The position numbers and the translations under genes were made by a program. Shown in pieces: positions 1-6,098 of a stretch of 10,850 nucleotides of DNA. Under the pieces are notes generated by a model. The model had not been told where the DNA came from and did not search any database. It was given only the letters and a program-made list of their open reading frames with translations. The stretch is from contig QKGW01000114.1 in the NCBI GenBank assembly GCA_003250275.1, positions 1 through 10,850 of the forward strand, written 5' to 3'. This DNA comes from Alphaproteobacteria bacterium (GTDB lineage: Bacteria; Pseudomonadota; Alphaproteobacteria; Rhodospirillales; Rhodospirillaceae). How positions within the stretch are numbered: the stretch's first letter is position 1; each line of letters begins with the position of its first letter.

Positions 1-1110
1 CGCCGCGTCCTCGCGCTCAAGCCGATGGTGATGATCGGCCTGATCAGCTATCCGCTCTACCTCTGGCACTGGCCGCTTCTGAGCTTCGCGCGGATTTTCG
101 TGTTCGAGCCGAGCCCGGAGTTGCGCATCGGCCTGTGCGCACTCGCGGTGGCGCTCGCCTGGCTCACCTACGCGCTGATCGAGAAGCCGGTCCGCCATGG
201 CCAGCCCTGGGTGGTGCCCGGGCTCGCGGGGACGGTGGCGGCGATGGGGATCGCCGGGGCGCTGGTGTGGGGCAGCCAGGGTGCGGCGGGTCCGCGCTTC
301 GCCGGAACCGCCGTTCCGGCCGCCGACCTCGACTTCGCCGCGTCGGTGCCGCCCGCCTACGAGAACACCCCGATCGGCAGCCAGATCTTCACCAAATCCG
401 ATCCCGGGCGCGACTTCTTCGGCGAGACCGGGGCGGCGCCGCGCGTCGCGGTGCTCGGCGACAGCCACGCCAGCCGCCTCTACGCCGGGCTGACGATGGT
501 CTCCGGGCGCAGTGCGGTGAACATCGGGCGCGGCACCTGCCCGCCGATCGCCGGCGCGGGGGTGCGCTGGACCCGCACCGGCGAGGATCTCGATTGTCAG
601 CCGGTGGTCGACCGTGCGCTCGCCTTCGCGATGCGCTCGCCGGAAGTGACGGCGATCGTCCTCACCGCCTACTTCTCCGGCTTCGGGCACGACCGCGAGC
701 TTTACGACGTCGCCACCGGCGCGCCGCTTTCGATCGAGGCCGGCCTCGCGCGCACCCTCGCGGTGCTGGCGCTGTCGGGCAAGCCGGTGGTGGTGGCGCT
801 CGACGTGCCGCACCTGCCGAGCGCGTGCGTGCGGCGCGGCTTCCCGATCTGGCGCGGCATCGATACCAGCCGCTGCCGCGTCTCGCCCGCCGAGCAGGCG
901 GAGACCGAACGTCCGGCGGTGCGCGCGGTGCACGACGCCGACACCCCCAACGTCTCGCTGGTGCGGCTGTCGGAGGCGCTGTGCAGCGGCAACGCGTGTG
1001 GCGAGATCGACCCGCGCAACCTGCTCTACGCGCGCGACGGCCACCACCTCACCGTCGCCGGGGCGCGTCGCGTCGGCGCGGCGCTCGAACGCGCTCTGCC
1101 GTCACCCTAG
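1..1110 (+). CDS. Acyltransferase-3 / SGNH fusion protein, C-terminal part (5' end outside window)
   Basis: The frame is open from base 1 and ends at TAG 1108-1110, so the gene begins upstream. About 369 residues are visible, whereas OafA-type fusions are usually 600-700 residues, so the first half is missing. The fragment opens in the last acyltransferase-3 membrane helices: the run SYPLYLWHWPLL (about residues 16-27) is a hallmark of this family. Two more hydrophobic helices follow, at about 40-60 and 72-92. Then comes a soluble SGNH-hydrolase-like domain with GDSHAS (putative catalytic Ser near residue 155) and a late DGHH (Asp/His near 346/349). In known relatives the membrane half carries acyl groups across the inner membrane and the SGNH half transfers them to O-antigen or another surface glycan. 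The acceptor here cannot be read from the sequence. Its stop overlaps the 3' end of the convergent RND gene. The ATG at 25 is internal and is not a credible start. Confidence 0.88.
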   Translation, partial: RRVLALKPMVMIGLISYPLYLWHWPLLSFARIFVFEPSPELRIGLCALAVALAWLTYALIEKPVRHGQPWVVPGLAGTVAAMGIAGALVWGSQGAAGPRFAGTAVPAADLDFAASVPPAYENTPIGSQIFTKSDPGRDFFGETGAAPRVAVLGDSHASRLYAGLTMVSGRSAVNIGRGTCPPIAGAGVRWTRTGEDLDCQPVVDRALAFAMRSPEVTAIVLTAYFSGFGHDRELYDVATGAPLSIEAGLARTLAVLALSGKPVVVALDVPHLPSACVRRGFPIWRGIDTSRCRVSPAEQAETERPAVRAVHDADTPNVSLVRLSEALCSGNACGEIDPRNLLYARDGHHLTVAGARRVGAALERALPSP

Positions 1111-4100
1111 CGGCTTGCCGTCGTCGCGCATCCACACGTACACCGCGGGGATCACCAGGAGGGTGAGCGCGGTCGAGGAGGCGAGGCCGAACAGCAGCGA
1201 GATCGCGAGGCCCTGGAAAATCGGGTCGGAGAGGATCGTCGCCGCGCCGATCATCGCCGCGAGCGCGGTGAGGAGGATCGGCTTGAAGCGCACCGCGCCC
1301 GCTTCGAGCAGGGTTTCGCGCAGGCTCTTGCCCTCGCCCGCGCGGTGGCGGATGAAGTCGACGAGCAAGATCGAGTTGCGCACGATGATCCCCGCGAGGG
1401 CGATGAAGCCGATCATCGAGGTGGCGGTGAACGGCGCGCCGAACAGCCAGTGGCCGAGCACGATGCCGATCAGGGTCAGCGGCACCGGGGTGAGGATCAC
1501 CAGCGGCAGGAGGAAGCTGCCGAACTGCGCCACCACCAGCATGTAGATGCCGAGGATCGCCACCGCGAACGCCGCGCCCATGTCGCGGAAGGTGACGTAG
1601 GTGATCTCCCACTCGCCGTCCCACAGGATCGAGGTCTTGCTCTCGTCGCGCGGCTGACCGTGCAACGCGACCGGGGGCGGGCCGTCCGGTCCCCAGTCGG
1701 CGGCTTTGATCGCGTCGTCGACCGCGAGCATCCCGTAGATCGGCGCTTCGTAAGTTCCGGCGATCTCCGCCATCACCATGTCGGCGAAGCGGCCGTCGCG
1801 GCGGAAGATCGTGGTCGAGCCTTCCTCGCGGGTGATGCGCACGAGTTCGCCGAGTTCGACGACGCGGTTGCTGCCGGGGATGGCGTTGGCGGCGACCGGG
1901 GTCGAGGCGAGACGTTCGGTCCAGGCGCGGTCGTCCTTCGGCAGCGCGACGACGATCTCGATCGGGTCGCGTTCCGCGCCGCGGTGCGAATAGCCCACCG
2001 GGATTCCGCCGAATAGCGCGGCGACGGTGTCGTAGACCGCGCTCTGCTCGACGCCGAGGAACTCCAGGCGGTCCTGGTCGATGGCGATGCGCAGGCGCGG
2101 GCGCGGCTGACCCCAGGAATCGTCGACGTCGACGATGTCGGGGATGTCGTGGAACAGGCCCTTGAGCTTTTCCGCGGTGGCGCGGCGGCTCGCGGCGTCG
2201 GGGCCATAGACCTCGGCGAGCAGGGTCGCGAGCACCGGCGGACCGGGCGGCACCTCGACCACCTTGAGCACCGTGTTCGCGGGCAGTTCGAGGGCGCGCA
2301 GCTTCTCGCGCAGGTCGAGGGCGATCGTGTGGCTGGCGCGGTGGCGCTCGCCCTTGGGTGCGAGGTTGACCTGAAGCTCGCCCATCTCGGGCGATTCGCG
2401 CAGGTAGGAGTGGCGCACCAGGCCGTTGAAGTTGAACGGCGCGGGGGTGCCCGCGTAGGCCTGGAGCGAGTGCGCCTCGGGCAGCGTCTCGGCGATCTCG
2501 GCGGCGGCGAGGAGGGTGCGCTCGGTGTCTTCGAGGCTCGCGCCCGCGGGCAGGGTGAGCATCACCGCGAGTTCCGACTTGTCGTCGAACGGCAGCAGCT
2601 TCACCGCCACCACCTTGAGCGGGAACATCGCGCAGGCGATCAGGGTGGCGACGCCGACCGTGAGCAGGAACAGCCCGGCGTGGCCGCGGCTGCGGATCAC
2701 CGGCGTGGCGATGCGGCGGTAGAAGCGCCCGAGCGCGCCGCCGTCCGATTCCTCTTCGTGCGCGTGGCGCGGCGCGAGCAGGCGCACGCGTTCGAGGCGC
2801 AGCATCAGCCACGGCGCGATCGCCATCGCGACGAAGAACGAGAACACCATCGCGGCGGAGGCGTTGACCGGGATCGGCGCCATGTAAGGGCCCATCAGCC
2901 CGGAGACGAACAGCATCGGCAGAAGCGCCGCGATCACCGTGAGGGTGGCGATCACCGTCGGGTTGCCGACCTCGGCGACCGCCGCGATCGCCGCCTCGCC
3001 GCGGCTGCGGCCGTCCTTCATCGCCCAGTGGCGGGCGATGTTCTCGATCACCACGATCGCGTCGTCGACGAGGATACCGATCGAGAAGATCAGCGCGAAC
3101 AGGCTGACGCGGTTGATCGTGTAGCCCATCAGCCACGAGGCGAAGAGGGTGAGGAGGATGGTGGTGGGGATCACCACCAGCGTCACCATCGCCTCGCGCT
3201 TGCCGATCACGAGCGCGATCAGCAGCACGATCGAGACGGTCGCGAGCGCGAGGTGGAAGAGCAGTTCGTTGGCCTTGTCGTCGGCGGTCGCGCCGTAGTC
3301 GCGGCTGACCTCGACGCGCACGTCGTCGGGGATCAGGCGGCCCTTGAGCGCGTCGACGCGGTCGATCACCTCCTGCGCCACCACCACCGCGTTGGCCCCG
3401 GCGCGCTTGGCGATCGCCACCGTCGCCGCCGGGGCGCGCGTCCATTTGCCGTCCGTTCCGGGGGCGAACGACCAGGCGCGGCGCTCGGCGGGGGCGACGT
3501 CGACCACCACCCTGGCGACGTCGCGGACGTAGACCGGGCGGTTGTCGCGGGTGGCGAGGATCAGCAGGCCGATGTCGGGCACGCCCGAGAGGGTGTGGCC
3601 GACCGCGATTTCGCGCGCGGTGCCGCCGTCGCGCACGCCGCCGGCGAGGAAGGCGCGGTTGGCGCCCTTCACCTTGGCGGCGAGCTGTTCGAGGGTGACG
3701 CCGTAGAGCGCGAGCTTCTCGGGGTCGGGCTCGACGCGGATCTGTTCGCGCGCGCCGCCCGAAACGTAGGAGAGGCCGACGTCGCCGACCTTGACGAGTT
3801 CGAGGCGGAGCTTTTCGGCGAGCGCGGCGAGGTCCTGCTGACGCCAGCGCGCCGCCGCCTCGGGCGTGGGCGAGAGGGTGAGGGTGACCACCGCGACGTC
3901 GTTGATGCCGCGCTTGACGATCAGCGGTTCGGGGATGCCGACCGGGATCTTGTCGTAGTTGGCGCGCAGGCGTTCGTGCACGCGCAGCACCGCGTCGTCC
4001 TCGCGGGTGCCGACGAGGAAGCGCGCCGTCACCGTCGCCCGGTCGTCCTGGGTCTGACTGTAGACGTGTTCGACGCCGTCGATGCCCTTGACGATCGCTT

Positions 4101-4317
4101 CGAGCGGCTTGGTCACCAGCTCCACCGCGTCGGGGGCCTTGAGGCCGTCGGCGGAGACGAAGATGTCGACCATCGGCACGCTGATCTGCGGCTCCTCCTC
4201 GCGCGCGATGGTGAGCACCGCGAGGAGACCCGCGACCAGCGCTGCGATCAGGATCAGCGGCGTCAGCGGCGAGCGGATCGTGGCGTGGGTGATGCGTCCG
4301 GAGATGCCGAGGTTCAT
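1102..4317 (-). CDS. RND-family efflux transporter permease (inner-membrane subunit)
   Basis: This 1071-residue protein matches the usual length of HAE1/AcrB-type RND pumps. It drives proton-coupled export of a small molecule from the inner membrane or periplasm, together with an adaptor and an outer-membrane channel. One helix near residues 19-37 precedes a first periplasmic domain (about 38-350). Helices then cluster at about 352-372, 377-425, 452-475 and 485-508. A second helix (545-565) and a second periplasmic domain (about 566-910) follow, with the last helix bundle at 912-1064. The paired acidic residues of the proton relay are present in TM4 (ILVDDAIVVIEN, Asp418/Asp419). The TM10 position that is Lys in AcrB is Arg980 here (IIVRNSILLVDF). 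The start ATG (4315-4317) overlaps the adaptor stop as ATGA and has only a weak Shine-Dalgarno sequence, so coupled translation is likely. The substrate cannot be deduced. No outer-membrane factor gene is nearby. Confidence 0.95.
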   Translation of the reverse strand: MNLGISGRITHATIRSPLTPLILIAALVAGLLAVLTIAREEEPQISVPMVDIFVSADGLKAPDAVELVTKPLEAIVKGIDGVEHVYSQTQDDRATVTARFLVGTREDDAVLRVHERLRANYDKIPVGIPEPLIVKRGINDVAVVTLTLSPTPEAAARWRQQDLAALAEKLRLELVKVGDVGLSYVSGGAREQIRVEPDPEKLALYGVTLEQLAAKVKGANRAFLAGGVRDGGTAREIAVGHTLSGVPDIGLLILATRDNRPVYVRDVARVVVDVAPAERRAWSFAPGTDGKWTRAPAATVAIAKRAGANAVVVAQEVIDRVDALKGRLIPDDVRVEVSRDYGATADDKANELLFHLALATVSIVLLIALVIGKREAMVTLVVIPTTILLTLFASWLMGYTINRVSLFALIFSIGILVDDAIVVIENIARHWAMKDGRSRGEAAIAAVAEVGNPTVIATLTVIAALLPMLFVSGLMGPYMAPIPVNASAAMVFSFFVAMAIAPWLMLRLERVRLLAPRHAHEEESDGGALGRFYRRIATPVIRSRGHAGLFLLTVGVATLIACAMFPLKVVAVKLLPFDDKSELAVMLTLPAGASLEDTERTLLAAAEIAETLPEAHSLQAYAGTPAPFNFNGLVRHSYLRESPEMGELQVNLAPKGERHRASHTIALDLREKLRALELPANTVLKVVEVPPGPPVLATLLAEVYGPDAASRRATAEKLKGLFHDIPDIVDVDDSWGQPRPRLRIAIDQDRLEFLGVEQSAVYDTVAALFGGIPVGYSHRGAERDPIEIVVALPKDDRAWTERLASTPVAANAIPGSNRVVELGELVRITREEGSTTIFRRDGRFADMVMAEIAGTYEAPIYGMLAVDDAIKAADWGPDGPPPVALHGQPRDESKTSILWDGEWEITYVTFRDMGAAFAVAILGIYMLVVAQFGSFLLPLVILTPVPLTLIGIVLGHWLFGAPFTATSMIGFIALAGIIVRNSILLVDFIRHRAGEGKSLRETLLEAGAVRFKPILLTALAAMIGAATILSDPIFQGLAISLLFGLASSTALTLLVIPAVYVWMRDDGKPLG

Positions 4318-5300
4318 GGCCGCACCAGTTCGTCGCCGGCGCGCAGGCCGGAGAGGATTTCGATGCCGTCGGGGATCGCCGCGGTCGGATGCGGCTGGCC
4401 GCGCTGCACCGGCACCTCGACGACCTTGCCGTCACGCGCGAGGCGCACGGTGTCGAGGCCGAAGCGGACGACGATGAAACTTTCGGGGACGACGATGCCG
4501 GGGCGCTCGCCGCCCGAGATCCACACCCGCACGCGCTGGCCGACGAAGCGGTCGGAAAGGCCGTCGACGCGCGCATCGGCGGTGACGCGGCCATCGGCGA
4601 TCTGCGGGTAGACCAGGGTGATCTCGCCGGTGCCCGCGCCGCCGCCGGGGAGGTCGTCGGCGTCGATGCGCACCGGGTCGCCCGCCTTGAGCAGGCGCGC
4701 GTGGCGCTCGGGCACGCTCAGCCGCACCATCAGTCCCTCGCCCGCGATCGTCGCCACCGCTTCGCCGCCCATCACCACCGAACCCGCCGCCACCGGCACC
4801 GTCAGCACCCGTCCGCCGGTGGGCGCGGCGACGCGGCCCTCCGCCATCTGCTGGTCGAGCACGGCGCGCTCGGAGGTGCGCGCCTTGAGCGCGTTGGAGG
4901 CGACCGTCACCGCGGTGCGCAGCGCGTCGATGCGGGATTTCGGCACGTAGCCGCCCTTGAGCAGCGGCTCGGCGCGCCCGAGGTCGGTCTGCGCTTGGGC
5001 GAGCTGGGCCTTGAGCCCGGCGATTTCGGCGTCGAGGGCGTTGACGCGCAGGGTGAGCTTTTCGTCGGCGACGGTAGCGATCACTTGGCCGCCTTCGACG
5101 CGGTCGCCCTCGCGCACGGTGAGGCTGACGATGGTGCCGCCGGTGCGCACCCGCGCGGGCACCACGCGCACCGCCTCGACGGTGGCGAACACCGCCTTTT
5201 CGTCGTCGAACGCGGCGCGGGAAACGGTGAAGGTTTCCGCCCCGAGGGCGGGTGCGGACGCGGCGATCAGCGCGGCGAACGCGAATACGGTCGGACGCAT
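4314..5300 (-). CDS. RND efflux periplasmic adaptor subunit (HlyD/MFP family)
   Basis: This 328-residue membrane-fusion protein would bridge the RND permease encoded just downstream and an outer-membrane channel. It begins with a Sec-type signal peptide (MRPTVFAFAALIAASAPALG, likely cut after Gly20 before AETF). There is no lipobox Cys, so it is probably a soluble periplasmic form. A split lipoyl/barrel-sandwich domain follows: the first half is near 47-82 (VREGDRVEGGQVIATV) and the second near 155-188 (GRVLTVPVAAGSVVMGGE). The halves flank an alpha-helical hairpin (about 84-152) rich in Ala, Leu and Gln. A beta-barrel (about 190-262) and a C-terminal membrane-proximal domain complete the order usual for the family. 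The start ATG is fixed by a strong AAGGAG eight bases upstream and by the signal peptide. It is the first gene of a two-gene operon and its stop overlaps the permease start. Confidence 0.94.
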   Translation of the reverse strand: MRPTVFAFAALIAASAPALGAETFTVSRAAFDDEKAVFATVEAVRVVPARVRTGGTIVSLTVREGDRVEGGQVIATVADEKLTLRVNALDAEIAGLKAQLAQAQTDLGRAEPLLKGGYVPKSRIDALRTAVTVASNALKARTSERAVLDQQMAEGRVAAPTGGRVLTVPVAAGSVVMGGEAVATIAGEGLMVRLSVPERHARLLKAGDPVRIDADDLPGGGAGTGEITLVYPQIADGRVTADARVDGLSDRFVGQRVRVWISGGERPGIVVPESFIVVRFGLDTVRLARDGKVVEVPVQRGQPHPTAAIPDGIEILSGLRAGDELVRP

Positions 5301-5308
5301 ACGGGGGA

Positions 5309-5314
5309 CTCCTT
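5309..5314 (-). promoter_or_regulatory. Ribosome binding site of the RND adaptor gene
   Basis: The minus strand reads AAGGAG, eight bases before the ATG at 5298-5300. It is a near-perfect Shine-Dalgarno sequence and fixes the adaptor start. Confidence 0.8.
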
Positions 5315-5335
5315 GCGAAGCGACGTCGGGGACGG

Positions 5336-5364
5336 ACTATAGGCGGGCTTGTTTATATGCGCAA
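5336..5364 (-). promoter_or_regulatory. Predicted sigma70-type promoter for the RND adaptor-permease operon
   Basis: On the minus strand a -35-like TTGCGC (5359-5364) is followed after exactly 17 bases by a -10-like TATAGT (5336-5341). This would start transcription near 5329 and give a leader of about 30 bases that includes the AAGGAG site. The region is clearly AT-richer than the coding DNA on either side. The -35 hexamer lies inside the palindrome at 5354-5377, so a bound protein would block it. This is by-eye pattern matching; no transcription start is known. Confidence 0.5.
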
Positions 5365-5377
5365 TGATGAATATATA
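5349..5377 (+). promoter_or_regulatory. Predicted sigma70-type promoter for the YgaP-like gene
   Basis: On the plus strand TTGTTT (5349-5354) and TATATA (5372-5377) are separated by 17 bases, placing a start near 5384 and a leader of about 25-35 bases. The hexamers interleave with those of the divergent RND promoter, so the two polymerases would compete for the same DNA. Both elements overlap the palindrome. This is by-eye matching only. Confidence 0.45.
5353..5377. promoter_or_regulatory. Candidate operator: imperfect palindrome in the divergent promoter region
   Basis: The arms read TATATGC, then eight bases, then GAATATA; six of seven arm positions are complementary. It covers the -35 of the RND promoter and lies between and over the -35 and -10 of the YgaP-like gene's promoter. 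The core, ATGC-N8-GAAT, differs by one base from ATTC-N8-GAAT, which I recall as the operator of the ArsR-family persulfide sensor SqrR, a relative of BigR. YgaP-like proteins are known members of BigR-type regulons, which fits the neighbour. No ArsR gene is in the window, so the identity of the binding protein is inference. Confidence 0.45.
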
Positions 5378-5409
5378 GACGCCAACGCGCGGTTTCACCA
5401 CTCACAGGC

Positions 5410-5622
5410 ATGAAAAAAATGAACATCGACAAAGCGGTTGTGTCGTTCGCCGGGACGATGGTCCTGGTCGGCCTCGCCCTCGGATACTGGATCAGCCCGT
5501 GGGGCTACCTGCTTTCGGCCTTCGTCGGCCTCAATCTGCTGCAGGCGGGAATGACGGGCTTCTGCCCGGCGGCGATGCTGCTGAAGAAGCTGGGCGTGCC
5601 GCCGGGCAACGCGTTTCACTGA
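5410..5622 (+). CDS. YgaP-like (DUF2892) small inner-membrane protein
   Basis: This 70-residue protein has two hydrophobic helices (about residues 8-27 and 32-50) and a conserved tail TGFCPAAMLLKKLG with Cys52. It matches the DUF2892 membrane module, which is fused to a rhodanese domain in E. coli YgaP and stands alone in many other bacteria. Its biochemical role is not settled; the rhodanese-linked relatives connect it to sulfane-sulfur handling. The ATG at 5410 has almost no Shine-Dalgarno sequence. The in-frame ATG at 5419 (MNIDKAV, the more usual family start) has a weak AGG ten bases ahead, so the true protein may be 67 residues. It is transcribed divergently from the RND operon over a shared control region and ends six bases before the convergent GFA gene's stop. 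Confidence 0.85.
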   Translation: MKKMNIDKAVVSFAGTMVLVGLALGYWISPWGYLLSAFVGLNLLQAGMTGFCPAAMLLKKLGVPPGNAFH

Positions 5623-5634
5623 ATCCGGTCAGTG
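5617..5634. other. Inverted repeat across two convergent stop codons
   Basis: CACTGA (5617-5622), six bases, then TCAGTG (5629-5634) form a perfect 6-bp stem. It exists because both convergent proteins end in His followed by TGA. There is no T-run on either side, so it is at most a weak bidirectional terminator. Confidence 0.3.
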
Positions 5635-6033
5635 CCCCGGCTCCCACTCGTCGTAGAGCGGGGTGCCGGGGGGATCGGTGAGCCAGTGCGGCTGCTGCGA
5701 GGTCCAGATGTGGAACTGCGGCACCTGGCCCGGGTCGTCCTCAAGCGTGGCGACGCGCAGGATCACCGCGGGCGCGGCGAGACGGTCGGAAACCAGATGG
5801 GTGCCGCACACCGAGCAGAAGCGGCGGAACTTGCCGGGCGAGGATTCGTAGGCGCCGAGCTTGTCGGCCCCCTGGGTCCAGCGGAAGCGCTCGCGCAACA
5901 CTTCCGCGCCGCTGGCCGAGGCAGCGCCGTGGACGCGGCGGCAGGTGTTGCAGTGGCAATGGCGGATCGGTCCGTCGAGGCCTTCGGCCTCGTAGCGCAC
6001 CGCGCCGCAGACGCAGCCTCCGTGCAGGGTCAT
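5629..6033 (-). CDS. GFA/CENP-V family zinc-binding protein
   Basis: At 134 residues this is the usual length for the family named after glutathione-dependent formaldehyde-activating enzyme (Gfa). All seven zinc cysteines expected from Gfa are present: C7 and C9 (GGCVCGAVRY), C26, C28 and C31 (CHCNTCRR), and C73 and C76 (FCSVCGTHL). Gfa itself was described as speeding formation of S-hydroxymethylglutathione, but that role is disputed and most family members have unknown substrates. The function here is therefore left open. The start ATG is supported by AAAGGA seven bases upstream. The gene has the same orientation as the upstream amidohydrolase but is separated from it by 64 bases that contain a perfect 8-bp palindrome, so it may have its own promoter rather than belong to the transporter operon. 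It is likely cytoplasmic; no signal peptide is seen. Confidence 0.9.
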   Translation of the reverse strand: MTLHGGCVCGAVRYEAEGLDGPIRHCHCNTCRRVHGAASASGAEVLRERFRWTQGADKLGAYESSPGKFRRFCSVCGTHLVSDRLAAPAVILRVATLEDDPGQVPQFHIWTSQQPHWLTDPPGTPLYDEWEPGH

Positions 6034-6040
6034 CGGCGGG

Positions 6041-6046
6041 TCCTTT
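6041..6046 (-). promoter_or_regulatory. Ribosome binding site of the GFA-family gene
   Basis: The minus strand reads AAAGGA seven bases before the ATG at 6031-6033, and this supports that start. Confidence 0.65.
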
Positions 6047-6049
6047 CGC

Positions 6050-6073
6050 GAGTGGAAACGGATGCTTCCACTC
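6050..6073. promoter_or_regulatory. Perfect 8-bp palindrome upstream of the GFA gene (operator or mRNA hairpin)
   Basis: GAGTGGAA (6050-6057) and TTCCACTC (6066-6073) are exact inverted copies separated by eight bases. The element fills the gap between the amidohydrolase stop and the GFA Shine-Dalgarno site. No T-run follows on the minus strand, so a classical intrinsic terminator is unlikely. A repressor site, or a stem in the leader that separates the two cistrons, fits better. Confidence 0.5.
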
Positions 6074-6098
6074 TACACCCGCGGCGCGCGGTTGTCGT
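6070..6098 (-). promoter_or_regulatory. Possible promoter for the GFA gene
   Basis: On the minus strand ACGACA (6093-6098) and TAGAGT (6070-6075) are 17 bases apart, each matching four of six consensus bases. The -10 would overlap the edge of the palindrome at 6050-6073, as expected for a repressed promoter. The match is weak and made by eye. Confidence 0.25.

Noticed and set aside
1111..1120. CGGC-TT-GCCG inverted repeat as a terminator after the acyltransferase
   Set aside because: The stem is four pairs with a two-base loop, lies inside the RND coding sequence and has no T-run.
135..1166. A 343-codon Arg-rich open frame overlapping the acyltransferase gene
   Set aside because: It is a frame-shifted shadow; the frame ending at 1110 carries the SYPLYLWHW and GDSH motifs.
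1049..4594. An 1181-codon open frame on the minus strand overlapping both RND pump genes in another frame
   Set aside because: The translation is Arg/Pro/Ala low-complexity sequence with no domain, and the true frames carry the DD relay and adaptor motifs.
2149..4611. An 820-codon open frame on the plus strand opposite the RND permease
   Set aside because: It is opposite a clearly recognisable RND gene. Its translation is dominated by Arg, Asp, His, Glu and Gly with no family motif, which is the expected shadow in about 70% GC DNA.
5413..5419. Run of seven A's after the first ATG of the YgaP-like gene as a slippage or frameshift site
   Set aside because: The frame is intact on both sides and an in-frame ATG follows immediately, so two Lys codons plus a second start explain it.
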